From JANYJJ01 sp038241115 (GTDB taxonomy: Bacteria; Pseudomonadota; Gammaproteobacteria; Burkholderiales; Burkholderiaceae_C), in assembly GCA_038241115.1 (NCBI GenBank), contig JBBRGA010000037.1:1-24569 (forward strand): a stretch of DNA of 24,569 nucleotides, read 5' to 3'. How positions within the stretch are numbered: the first letter of the stretch is position 1; each line of letters starts with the position of its first letter. Shown piece by piece: positions 15,408 through 22,007 of the stretch. Position numbers and translations under genes: made by a program. The notes beneath the pieces are model-generated. The model made no database searches, was not told the DNA's origin, and saw nothing but the letters and a program-made list of their open reading frames with translations.

Positions 15408-16421
15408 ATGACACGCAAGCCACGCGCCATCGAAGCTCAACAGCTCTCGCTGTTTGATGCGCCGGTGACAGCGCTGGGGGCCGCAGTGGGGACACCTGCC
15501 GAGTTGCCAGTTTTGCTCCAAGGCGCGGTGCCTGCGACAGCTGATTCGCTGGTCTCCACAAAGCCGTTGCCAGCCGCGCCGTTGCCAGCCACACCTTTGC
15601 ACGCCGCAACCCCAGCGGTGTCCATCGCCAGCGTGCTGCGCCCTGCGGAGTTTCGCCACCCCCATGCCGACCGCGAAATTCGCCTTCAAGGACACATCGT
15701 GGCCTTTGCGCTGAAGCGCGCGCGGCGGCGCAGCATCGGCTTCATCGTCGGTGCCGAAGGCCTCAGCGTGAACGCGCCCAAGTGGGTGGGCGTCAAGGAC
15801 ATCGAGGCCGCGCTGACCGAGAAAGCCAGCTGGATATTGCGCAAACTTGGTGAGCAACAAGAGCGTCAACAGCGCCTTCAAGCGGCCAAGGTCGATTGGC
15901 GCGACGGCACCAGCATTCCCTTTTTAGGCGAAACCGTCATCGTCGTACTCGACCCTCGCGCCACCGGCGCCGTTCTGAACACATCGGCTGCTGACAGCCA
16001 GGCACAGGCCCACTTGAACGGCGTGCCTCAGCTCACCTTGCACATCGGCCTGCCGCACACCGCCAGCGCGGAGCAAATTCGCGACGCGGTGCAAAGCTGG
16101 CTGCAACGCCAGGCCAAGCGCGTGTTCGAAGAACGCTGCCAGCACTACACCCAGCAACTGGGCGTGCGTTACACGCGCCTGAGTTTGTCGTCGGCCCAAA
16201 CCCGCTGGGGCAGCGCCACGGCTGACGGCACCATCCGACTGAATTGGCGCTTGATTCATTTCGCCATGTCCACCATCGACTACGTGGTGGCGCACGAGCT
16301 GGCGCACTTGCGCGAAATGAACCACAGCCCCAAATTTTGGGACGTCGTGCGCTCGGTGGTGCCGGACTATGAAGCCGCGCGCGGCGTGCTGAAAAACAAG
16401 GTGTTGCCCGGGTTCGACTGA
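15408..16421 (+). CDS. YgjP/SprT-like M48-type metallopeptidase
   Basis: The 337-residue protein ends in a zinc-metalloprotease domain of the YgjP (DUF45) type. The HELAHLREMNH motif gives His296, Glu297, His300 and His306 as likely zinc ligands and catalytic base. Ahead of it are LSSAQTRWGSATADGTIRLNWRLI and IDYVVAHELAH, characteristic of the family. Residues 1-75 are Pro/Ala-rich and low in complexity (repeated LPA.PLPATPL units), so the folded part is roughly 85-337. The ATG at 15408 follows a short gap after plsC. The earlier in-frame start at 15291 lies within plsC. The physiological substrate is not known. It is likely cytoplasmic, with no signal peptide or membrane span. Confidence 0.87.
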   Translation: MTRKPRAIEAQQLSLFDAPVTALGAAVGTPAELPVLLQGAVPATADSLVSTKPLPAAPLPATPLHAATPAVSIASVLRPAEFRHPHADREIRLQGHIVAFALKRARRRSIGFIVGAEGLSVNAPKWVGVKDIEAALTEKASWILRKLGEQQERQQRLQAAKVDWRDGTSIPFLGETVIVVLDPRATGAVLNTSAADSQAQAHLNGVPQLTLHIGLPHTASAEQIRDAVQSWLQRQAKRVFEERCQHYTQQLGVRYTRLSLSSAQTRWGSATADGTIRLNWRLIHFAMSTIDYVVAHELAHLREMNHSPKFWDVVRSVVPDYEAARGVLKNKVLPGFD

Positions 16422-16514
16422 GTCGCTCGCACCGAAGCCTCGCATGCCGCCGATGCCTGCCACGTCCGACACGTCCGACTCTGCGTTGCAACAGCCCGTC
16501 CCTTCGGTCGCTTT

Positions 16515-16547
16515 CGAGTGCGACGTTTCTTTCAAAGCAAGCACTCG
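16515..16547. repeat. 7-bp inverted repeat between ygjP-like gene and hypothetical gene
   Basis: CGAGTGC (16515-16521) and GCACTCG (16541-16547) are exact reverse complements with a 19-bp centre, in a 179-bp gap. A short tandem ACGTCCGAC (16462-16470 and 16471-16479) lies upstream. The dyad has no T-run. It might end the plsC-metallopeptidase transcript or bind a regulator. No gene is recognised in the gap. Confidence 0.35.
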
Positions 16548-16600
16548 GGTCGGAAGTCACCGATGCGTCTGAACTCTTTCGCACTGAGGCACCTACAGCC

Positions 16601-17056
16601 GTGCAGCCAGACCCTCAAAAACCTGCCTCGCTGATCCAAAAGAGTCGCCACCGCATTGGGTTGCGGAGCGGATTGCTGCTGGCGCTTGCGGTGGTCTTGG
16701 TTTTGGTCTCGGTCTGGTTGGTGGCAGCGATGGCCGCGCCGTCTTGGTTGCGCCGTGCGGCGCCCGTCGCCGACCCGCAAGCGTTGGCCGAGTTGACTCA
16801 GCGCTGCCAGGCCGAGATGCTGCGCGGCACTTGCAGCGCGATGAACTCGAGCGCGCCGAAGGCTGGCGCGTCGCGCTTGTTCATCGCGGGCGTGGGCGAG
16901 GTCGACGCAGCCGCGTTTGCAGCGCTGCGCGCGGCTGGCAACCAGATGTGTGCCGAAGCGGCCACGGCTTGCAGCAAAGACTGGAACGGCAACACTTGCC
17001 GCGTCACACGCGCGCTTTATCCCTTGCCGGGTGCGGGTGCGGGTGGCCGTCAGTGA
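16601..17056 (+). CDS. Hypothetical single-span membrane protein with five cysteines
   Basis: I do not recognise this 151-residue protein. A basic N-terminus (SRHRIGLRSG) is followed by one hydrophobic segment (residues 24-46, LLLALAVVLVLVSVWLVAAMAA). It looks like a signal anchor that would leave about 105 residues in the periplasm. The soluble part holds five cysteines (in QRC, GTC, QMC, TAC and NTC), spaced to allow disulfides, and an LFIAGVGEVDAAAFAALRAAG helix. The start is uncertain: GTG at 16601 is the first usable codon, has no Shine-Dalgarno sequence, and the frame is open further upstream without an ATG. It sits 46 bp before the DUF3047 lipoprotein gene on the same strand, so both products may act in the envelope. 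Confidence 0.6.
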   Translation: MQPDPQKPASLIQKSRHRIGLRSGLLLALAVVLVLVSVWLVAAMAAPSWLRRAAPVADPQALAELTQRCQAEMLRGTCSAMNSSAPKAGASRLFIAGVGEVDAAAFAALRAAGNQMCAEAATACSKDWNGNTCRVTRALYPLPGAGAGGRQ

Positions 17057-17102
17057 ATGCCGCAATCGACGCGGCCGCACCAATCACTGACACTGCGGCG
17101 CT

Positions 17103-17858
17103 ATGAAAAATTTATTCCTACGCTGTGTCTTGACGGCATTGCCAGCTTCACTCGCCACCTTGCTGGTGGCTTGTGGCACCCCCGACCAGCCGATGGCAAC
17201 GTCGGCCTTGTCGATTTCATCGGCCTCACGCCCGGCATCGCCATCGGCATCCAGCGAAGCCGCATGGCACGAAGTCAAGCTGCCCGGCAAGCGCTCGACC
17301 GAATACACGTGGGAGTTTTTTGACGGTCGGCGCGCTTTGGCAGCGCGTGCTGACGGATCGGCCAGCATGATGAGGCGCAAGTTGCAATTGGCGCCCGCGG
17401 CGCTTGGCACGCTGAACTTCAGTTGGCAAACCGACGCGCTGATCTTCGGTGCTGACACCAGCGTGGCCGAAACCGAAGACGCGCCGGTGCGGGTGATGCT
17501 GGCGTTTGGCGGCGATGTTTCCACACTGCCAATGCGCACGCGCATGCTGTTTGAGTTGAGCCACACGCTGACCGGTGAAGAGCCACCCTACGCCACGCTG
17601 ATGTATGTGTGGGACAACCAAGCGCCGGTGGACAGTTTGATCGTCAACCCACGCACCGACCGCATCCGCAAAATCGTGGTCGACTCCGGGCCCGATGGAT
17701 TGAAGCGGTGGCGCGATCACAAACGCGATGTGGCAGCCGACTTTCGCCGTGCCTTTGGCGAAGAGCCGGGGCCGCTGCAGGCGATCGCGGTAATGACGGA
17801 CAGCGACAACACGAAATCAAAATCGCGCGGCTGGTACGGGCCCGTCACGCTGGACTGA
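17103..17858 (+). CDS. DUF3047-family predicted lipoprotein
   Basis: The 251-residue protein begins with a lipoprotein signal (basic MKNLFLR, hydrophobic core and lipobox LLVAC, Cys24), so it should be matured by enzymes including the Lnt encoded in this window. A Ser/Ala/Pro linker follows. The body resembles DUF3047: HEVKLPGKRSTEYTWEFFDGRRALAARADGSASMM, then LNFSWQTDALIFGADTSVAETEDAPVRVMLAFGGD, WDNQAPVDSLIVNPRTDRIRKIVVDSG, and a closing AIAVMTDSDNTKSKSRGWYGPVTL, which ends like a beta-sandwich strand. The family's function is unknown, and a carbohydrate-binding-like fold is plausible. Gene end and purT end converge with only five bases between them. Confidence 0.82.
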   Translation: MKNLFLRCVLTALPASLATLLVACGTPDQPMATSALSISSASRPASPSASSEAAWHEVKLPGKRSTEYTWEFFDGRRALAARADGSASMMRRKLQLAPAALGTLNFSWQTDALIFGADTSVAETEDAPVRVMLAFGGDVSTLPMRTRMLFELSHTLTGEEPPYATLMYVWDNQAPVDSLIVNPRTDRIRKIVVDSGPDGLKRWRDHKRDVAADFRRAFGEEPGPLQAIAVMTDSDNTKSKSRGWYGPVTLD

Positions 17859-17863
17859 TTGAG

Positions 17864-19099
17864 TCAGCCCTGCCGTGGTTTCACCCGCCGCGCGGCCTCC
17901 TTGGCGTTCACACGCGCCTCTTCCACGTCGGCATCAAACGCCAGAGCCACACCCATTCGGCGCTTTTTGAAGCTTTCGGGTTTGCCGAACAGGCGGATGT
18001 CGGTTTGCGGCACGCTCAAAGCGTGGGCCACACCGTCGAAGACGATGCCTTTCGCGTCCACGCTGCCGTAAATCACGGCGCTGGCGCCGGGGCTCTTGAG
18101 CTGCGTGTTAACGGGCAGGCCGAGGATGGCGCGGGCGTGCAGTTCAAACTCGTTTTGCCACTGCGTGGCCATCGTCACCATGCCGGTGTCGTGCGGGCGC
18201 GGGCTGACCTCACTGAACCACACGTCGTCGCCTTTGACAAACAGTTCCACGCCGAACAGGCCTTGTCCGCCCAGGTTGTCGGTGACGGTTTTGGCGATGT
18301 ACTGAGCGCGTTGCAAGGCCGCGGGGCGCATGGCGTGGGGCTGCCAGCTTTCAACGTAATCACCGTTGACCTGGATGTGACCGATGGGTTCGCAGAAGTG
18401 GGTTTGTATGGCCCCGTCGTTGCCTACGGCGCGTACCGTGAGCAGCGTGATCTCGTAGTCGAAGTCGATGAAGCCTTCCACAATGACTCGGCCGTGGCTG
18501 ACGCGGCCGCCTGCCATCGCGAAGTCCCACGCGCTTTTCACATCGGCGGGGCCGCTGAGTTTGCTTTGGCCCTTGCCCGAGCTGCTCATCACCGGCTTGA
18601 CGATGCAGGGGTAGCCGATCCTTTCGCCATCCCCGCCATCCACGCCGTCTATCGCCGCTTGCAGCTCGGCCTGCGAGTTACAAAACTTGTAGGGGCTGGT
18701 GGGCAGCGCCAAAGTTTCAGCGGCCAACACGCGTATGCCTTCACGGTCCATGGTCAGGCGCGCAGCGCGCGCTGTGGGGATCACACGCACCACGCCGGCG
18801 GCCTCCAACTCTTCCAGCATGCCGGTGGCGATGGCCTCAATTTCAGGCACCACCAGGGCCGGGCGCTCGGCTTCGATCAACGCTTTCAACTGAGCTGGGT
18901 CGCTCATGGTGATGGTGCGCGCGTGGTGCGACACCTGTTGGCCGGGGGCGTTGTCGTAGCGGTCCACGGCGACGGTTTCCACGCCCAAGCGCTGCAATGC
19001 GATCAGCACTTCTTTGCCCAACTCGCCGCTGCCCAGCAACATGACTTTGGTAGCTTGTGGCGTTAGCGGGGTTCCGAAAACGGTCGCGGAATAGGTCAT
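17864..19099 (-). CDS. purT: Formate-dependent phosphoribosylglycinamide formyltransferase
   Basis: The 411-residue ATP-grasp enzyme makes formyl-GAR from GAR, formate and ATP in purine synthesis, an alternative to the folate-dependent PurN. It begins with the typical GTPLTPQATKVMLLGSGELGKEV, then PEIEAIATGMLEELE, the ATP-grasp lysine in YPCIVKPVMSSSGKGQS, VIVEGFIDFDYEITLLTVR, the metal-binding SEVSPRPHDTGMVT, and LSVPQTDIRLFGKPESFKKRRMGVALA. It is slightly longer than the E. coli enzyme (392) because of a small Asp/Gly-rich insertion (DGVDGGDGERIG). The ATG at 19099 gives the conserved N-terminus. An upstream in-frame start at 19156 would cross the predicted promoter. It is transcribed alone, divergent from the helix-turn-helix gene. 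Confidence 0.96.
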   Translation of the reverse strand: MTYSATVFGTPLTPQATKVMLLGSGELGKEVLIALQRLGVETVAVDRYDNAPGQQVSHHARTITMSDPAQLKALIEAERPALVVPEIEAIATGMLEELEAAGVVRVIPTARAARLTMDREGIRVLAAETLALPTSPYKFCNSQAELQAAIDGVDGGDGERIGYPCIVKPVMSSSGKGQSKLSGPADVKSAWDFAMAGGRVSHGRVIVEGFIDFDYEITLLTVRAVGNDGAIQTHFCEPIGHIQVNGDYVESWQPHAMRPAALQRAQYIAKTVTDNLGGQGLFGVELFVKGDDVWFSEVSPRPHDTGMVTMATQWQNEFELHARAILGLPVNTQLKSPGASAVIYGSVDAKGIVFDGVAHALSVPQTDIRLFGKPESFKKRRMGVALAFDADVEEARVNAKEAARRVKPRQG

Positions 19100-19128
19100 G
19101 GTGTTGGCGCAAATCGAGGGCAGGCCGC

Positions 19129-19156
19129 ATTGTGACCACCGGCTGCGGCTGGGCAA
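19129..19156 (-). promoter_or_regulatory. Candidate purT promoter
   Basis: On the minus strand TTGCCC (19156-19151) lies 16 bp ahead of CACAAT (19134-19129), a reasonable sigma-70 pair. Transcription would begin about 20-25 nt before the ATG at 19099. The -35 hexamer falls inside the palindrome at 19141-19180, which suggests repression at this site. Confidence 0.45.
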
Positions 19157-19180
19157 CCTCGCGGCAACCTCACCGCAGCC
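19141..19180. promoter_or_regulatory. Palindrome with internal 11-bp repeat over the purT promoter
   Basis: GGCTGCGG (19141-19148) and CCGCAGCC (19173-19180) are perfect inverted arms. Between them GGCAACCTC occurs twice (19152-19160 and 19163-19171), 11 bp apart or about one helical turn. The element overlaps the predicted purT -35 and lies 43 bp before the divergent helix-turn-helix start. Repeats on one face of the helix inside a dyad are typical of an operator. The binder is unknown, and the neighbouring regulator is a candidate. Confidence 0.5.
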
Positions 19181-19222
19181 AAAGCAAGCCCTTCAAGATC
19201 AACGCAGCTTTATCATGTGCGC

Positions 19223-19813
19223 ATGAATTCTGGTCTTCGCGATGTGCCCCAAATCCGCCTTGCCAACGCACTGGCCTTGTTTGATGAATTTGTTCATGCC
19301 ACGCTAAAAAACCCCGACGCCGCGGCGCTTCGCGGCTTGGAAGGCCGCTTCGCCGAGCAGCTGCAAATTCAGCCCAGCTACTGGAGCCAAATCAAAAGCC
19401 GGTCGCGTCAAATTGGCGAGCGCCTGGCGCGGCAGTTCGAGCAGCTGTGCGGCAAACCGTCAGGCTGGATGGACGAGCCGCACGGCCGGGCACCCATCAT
19501 GCCGTCAACGCCGAAGCCTTCGGCTGCACCGCTGCCGCTGTCACGTCCTGCGGTGGAACCACCCAGCCACCTGCCGCGCGACGACGACGAGCGCTTCATG
19601 GTCGGCCTGGTGCTGACCTATTACCGCCGCCACCCGCAGCGCGCACGTACACGCTTGCTGGATTTGCTGGGCGAGGTGCTGGTGCCAAATGCCGCGAAGA
19701 ACGCGCTGAATGCCGCCCCCGAATCAAAACCCACCGTGGACACGCACGACAACGCCGACGCGCTGTGGGCCAGCTCGCAGGCGGGCGTTGCGCCGTTGAA
19801 ACGAAAACGCTGA
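19223..19813 (+). CDS. Predicted helix-turn-helix regulator
   Basis: The 196-residue protein carries an N-terminal region resembling a lambda-repressor-like helix-turn-helix: LEGRFAEQLQIQPSYWSQIKSRSRQIGERLARQFEQLCGKPSGWMD (residues about 40-86). YWSQIK looks like the recognition helix. A Pro-rich linker (95-120) leads to a helical segment (ERFMVGLVLTYYRRHPQRARTRLLDLLGEVL), then an unstructured basic tail ending LKRKR. I know the fold type but not a specific family member. A GTG two codons upstream is an alternative start. It is divergent from purT and shares the palindromic region. A nested palindrome lies about 60 bp past its end. Either could be its target. Confidence 0.65.
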   Translation: MNSGLRDVPQIRLANALALFDEFVHATLKNPDAAALRGLEGRFAEQLQIQPSYWSQIKSRSRQIGERLARQFEQLCGKPSGWMDEPHGRAPIMPSTPKPSAAPLPLSRPAVEPPSHLPRDDDERFMVGLVLTYYRRHPQRARTRLLDLLGEVLVPNAAKNALNAAPESKPTVDTHDNADALWASSQAGVAPLKRKR

Positions 19814-19876
19814 CACCCCCACGTTTGAACTGCCTGGTGACGCACGACAGAGACGCAAAAATAAGATCAAGCCCTC

Positions 19877-19912
19877 TTGCGCAAGATAATCAAATGTTTA
19901 TCATTTGCGCAA
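19877..19912. promoter_or_regulatory. Nested AT-rich palindrome with TTGCGCAA ends
   Basis: TTGCGCAA, itself a palindrome, occurs at 19877-19884 and 19905-19912. Inside, GATAA (19885-19889) faces TTATC (19898-19902), and CAAATG (19891-19896) faces CATTTG (19902-19907). The inner ATGATAA/TTATC pieces recall halves of a Fur box, but the spacing does not fit the 19-bp consensus. TTGCGC (19877-19882) plus TATCAT (19899-19904) at 16-bp spacing could be a plus-strand promoter. A similar pair reads on the minus strand. This is most likely an operator-promoter region. Confidence 0.5.
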
Positions 19913-19919
19913 GTTGATT

Positions 19920-19955
19920 AAGCCCAAGTCGGCCCATCGCCTTCTTGGGCTTTTT
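19920..19955 (+). terminator. Intrinsic terminator, plus strand
   Basis: AAGCCCAAG (19920-19928) pairs with CTTGGGCTT (19944-19952) around a 15-nt loop, and a T-run follows (19951-19955). It could end the helix-turn-helix transcript about 105 nt past its stop. If the promoter at 19877-19904 is active, it would instead act as an attenuator about 45 nt into a leader for the small gene at 20012. Confidence 0.75.
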
Positions 19956-20011
19956 CAATTTCACGTCGACATTTCACTTCTTTCCTTCCATTTTTTCTAC
20001 CGGAGAACCTT

Positions 20012-20203
20012 ATGAAAATTCAATTTACCGTTGCCCTCCCAAAGTCCGGCAAGCCCCGCAACCCTTTGGTGGCGGCTGCGAAATTTCGCAGCGCCGGCAG
20101 CCATCAGGCCGGCACTGGCGCCATGCGCCAGTGCGCCGGCAAATCTCTGAAGCGCGAGCTTGAGCAACTTGAACGCTTGTTCGAGCCCAGCAAACCGACA
20201 TGA
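20012..20203 (+). CDS. Small basic conserved hypothetical protein
   Basis: The 63-residue protein starts MKIQFTVALPKSGKPRNPLVAAAKF. It continues with a RSAGSHQAG stretch and a basic helical C-terminus (KSLKRELEQLERLF). A strong Shine-Dalgarno sequence (GGAG, six bases before the ATG) supports expression. I have the impression of similar short proteins in other Comamonadaceae, but I cannot assign a function. It has no signal peptide or membrane segment. The next small gene starts 85 bp downstream, and the space between them is almost entirely occupied by the long hairpin at 20205-20272. Upstream lies the nested palindrome and terminator, so its expression may be conditional. Confidence 0.68.
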   Translation: MKIQFTVALPKSGKPRNPLVAAAKFRSAGSHQAGTGAMRQCAGKSLKRELEQLERLFEPSKPT

Positions 20204-20204
20204 C

Positions 20205-20272
20205 TTCACGAGGTTCGGCTTGAGGTGTCGCAGCGGTTTTACATGCTCCGACACCTCAGGCCGAACGGTGAA
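20205..20272. repeat. 18-bp near-perfect inverted repeat between two small genes
   Basis: Positions 20213-20230 and 20249-20266 are reverse complements at 17 of 18 bases. The single exception forms a G-U pair in plus-strand RNA. The loop is 18 nt (20231-20248). Outside a 3-by-1 internal loop the pairing resumes for five bases, TTCAC (20205-20209) with GTGAA (20268-20272). The element begins one base after the stop of the upstream gene and ends 15 bp before the likely ATG of the next. No T-run follows. It would form a very stable RNA hairpin or a cruciform. Its role is unknown. Confidence 0.85.
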
Positions 20273-20287
20273 TACCGAAAGCCAAAA

Positions 20288-20566
20288 ATGACATCGAACA
20301 AACAATTGCCTTGGCACACCACCGAGGCACCACGTGACAGTTTTTACGGCAGCGACACGCTGCGCCACGCAGCCGCTCTGGGCTTGCGCGCCGCCAGCGG
20401 TGTGCTCACCCGTTTGGCCCGCCAATTGGTTGCGCCCTTGCCCTCAAGGCTCGACAAACCTGCACCGCCCGTGCTGGAGTTCTACGCCGACGCCGGCGCA
20501 CACGAAGGCGCGCTTTACGTCGACGGCAAATTGGTGGGCTGGCTGCAGGGTGTGAAGCGGCTGTGA
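20288..20566 (+). CDS. Small conserved hypothetical protein
   Basis: The 92-residue protein reads MTSNKQLPWHTTEAPRDSFY, then GSDTLRHAAALGLRAASGVLTRLARQL (an amphipathic helix). It ends with VLEFYADAGAHEGALYVDGKLVGWLQGVKRL, which looks like a small beta-meander. I have seen similar proteins in Comamonadaceae but know no function. Three in-frame starts exist: GTG 20225, ATG 20243 (in the loop of the upstream hairpin) and ATG 20288. I choose 20288 because the earlier ones lie in the hairpin and the extra residues look unstructured, although the Shine-Dalgarno sequence (GAAAG) is weak. A U-less hairpin at 20576-20600 follows the stop. Confidence 0.65.
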   Translation: MTSNKQLPWHTTEAPRDSFYGSDTLRHAAALGLRAASGVLTRLARQLVAPLPSRLDKPAPPVLEFYADAGAHEGALYVDGKLVGWLQGVKRL

Positions 20567-20575
20567 TGCCGTTGA

Positions 20576-20600
20576 ATGCGTCGGGCCCATCCCGGCGCAT
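20576..20600 (+). terminator. Hairpin after the small gene pair
   Basis: Positions 20576-20585 (core ATGCG, CGGG) pair with 20591-20600 over ten positions, one of them G-U, around a CCCAT loop. It starts ten bases after the stop at 20566. No U-tract follows, so it may be a rho-assisted end or an RNA stabiliser. Just after it, GTGACA is repeated three times (20606-20623). Confidence 0.5.
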
Positions 20601-20707
20601 CTTGAGTGACAGTGACAGTGACAGCGTCAGCGACTGCGGCCCGTCAAACGAAGGCGCACACGCCCCGCCAACCTAGACTCGGCCCATCAAACCACTCGGA
20701 GACGACC

Positions 20708-21913
20708 ATGCAAACCCCTGCTCGTGACCCTGCCCTTGACCATGCCCTTGCCAATCCACTCGCCCACTCATTCACGGTGCTCAAAAGCGACCTGCACCAG
20801 ACCGCTTATGAGGTGGACACGGCGGCCTCGGCGCCACTTGCCGAGGGCCAGATTCGCTTGCGGATCAACAGCTTTGCGCTGACGTCCAACAACATCACCT
20901 ATGCCGCGTTTGGCGACGCGATGAAGTATTGGAATTTCTTTCCCGCCGCCGATGCCACATCCGAAAAAGCACGCGGCTGCATCCCGGTGTGGGGCTTTGC
21001 CGATGTGGTCGAGTCGCGCGCAGATGGCTTGGCTCTGGGCGAGCGCCTCTACGGCTACTTCCCCATGGCTACGCACGCCGTGCTGCAACCCGCGCGCCTG
21101 AGTGCCCACAGTTTTGTGGACGCCGCCGCGCATCGACGCGAGTTGCATCCGGTCTACAACCAGTACACGCGCTGCGCGGCCGATCCTGGCTACGCGTTGG
21201 CGCATGAGGCGCACATTGCCTTGCTGCGCCCGCTGTTCATGACGTCGTTTTTGATTGACGACTTTTTGGACGACAACAGCTTCTTCGGTGCCAAGGCGGT
21301 GCTGCTGTCCAGCGCCTCCAGCAAGACCGCTTACGGCACCGCGTTCTGCCTGAGCCAGCGCCGCGGCACGTCCTCAGAATTGAAGGTGATCGGCATGACC
21401 TCCGCTGCCAACGCCGCTTTCACGCGCGGTCTCGGTTGTTACGACGAAGTCATCACTTACGACCAAGTGGCCACGCTGCCCACTGAGGGCCCCAACGCCG
21501 TGCCCATCGTCTATGTCGACATGAGCGGCAGTGCCAGCGTGCGCAGCGATGTTCATCATCATTTCGAAGGCGCTTTGGTGCACAGTTGCGCCGTCGGTGG
21601 CACGCATTGGGACGAGCTCAGTGCCAAAAATTCAAACGAACAACCCGGCAAAGCAAAGCACCTGCCCGGCGCCCGGCCCACACTGTTTTTCGCGCCCGCG
21701 CAAATTAAAAAACGCGCCGCCGATTGGGGCCCCGCGGGTTTGAATCAACGCACCGGCGCGGCTTGGACAAGCTTCATGCAGCGCATCAACAACCCCGCTG
21801 CGCCGTGGCTTACGGTGGTCAGCGGCAAAGGCGCTGCCGCCGTGGAAGCCGTCTACCGCGAACTGCTCAGCGGTCACACGCAGCCGCAGCAAGGTCACAT
21901 GCTGTCGCTTTGA
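20708..21913 (+). CDS. DUF2855-family protein, MDR-like fold
   Basis: The 401-residue protein matches DUF2855, a family related to medium-chain dehydrogenase/reductases that lacks the classic zinc motifs. Recognisable parts are IRLRINSFALTSNNITYAAFGDAMKYWNFFP, the GCIPVWGFADVVESRADGLALGERLYGYFPMATH barrel-like region, LFMTSFLIDDFLDDNSFFGAKAVLLSSASSKTAYGTAFCL (Rossmann-like, with SSASSKTA where a nucleotide loop would lie) and GLGCYDEVITYDQV. Function is unknown, and quinone-reductase-like chemistry is possible. The ATG at 20708 has GGAG upstream. The in-frame start at 20606 would run through the GTGACA repeats and a possible -10 element (TAGACT, 20674-20679). It appears monocistronic. Confidence 0.85.
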   Translation: MQTPARDPALDHALANPLAHSFTVLKSDLHQTAYEVDTAASAPLAEGQIRLRINSFALTSNNITYAAFGDAMKYWNFFPAADATSEKARGCIPVWGFADVVESRADGLALGERLYGYFPMATHAVLQPARLSAHSFVDAAAHRRELHPVYNQYTRCAADPGYALAHEAHIALLRPLFMTSFLIDDFLDDNSFFGAKAVLLSSASSKTAYGTAFCLSQRRGTSSELKVIGMTSAANAAFTRGLGCYDEVITYDQVATLPTEGPNAVPIVYVDMSGSASVRSDVHHHFEGALVHSCAVGGTHWDELSAKNSNEQPGKAKHLPGARPTLFFAPAQIKKRAADWGPAGLNQRTGAAWTSFMQRINNPAAPWLTVVSGKGAAAVEAVYRELLSGHTQPQQGHMLSL

Positions 21914-21948
21914 ATTTTTCTTGAAAAGGCACCGGCTGCAGCAAACGC

Positions 21949-21975
21949 TCAAGTCGGTGGCGGGTGCGCCGATAG
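21949..21975 (+). promoter_or_regulatory. Candidate sigma-28 (FliA) promoter for the HDOD gene
   Basis: TCAAGTCG (21949-21956), an 11-bp spacer and GCCGATAG (21968-21975) match the enterobacterial FliA consensus TAAAGTTT-N11-GCCGATAA. The -10 matches at 7 of 8 positions, the -35 at 5 of 8, and the spacer length is exact. It lies 32 bp before the HDOD ATG. The prediction rests on this consensus alone. Confidence 0.5.
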
Positions 21976-22007
21976 CCTTGTCAACTCACCTTTAGCTGAG
22001 TCAACCC

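Noticed and set aside
17609..19066. 485-codon plus-strand frame opposite purT
   Set aside because: purT is certain on the other strand. This frame is a shadow with no recognisable domain.
19885..19907. Fur box
   Set aside because: ATGATAA and TTATC halves are present, but the spacing departs from the 19-bp consensus and no iron-related gene is adjacent. It is kept only as an unassigned palindrome.
19945..20163. 72-codon plus-strand frame overlapping the small gene at 20012
   Set aside because: It overlaps the better-supported frame that has a strong Shine-Dalgarno sequence, and its product is low-complexity without recognisable features.
20606..20623. GTGACA repeated three times as a phase-variable tract
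   Set aside because: Three hexamer copies are too few, and the tract lies upstream of the likely promoter and start of the DUF2855 gene.
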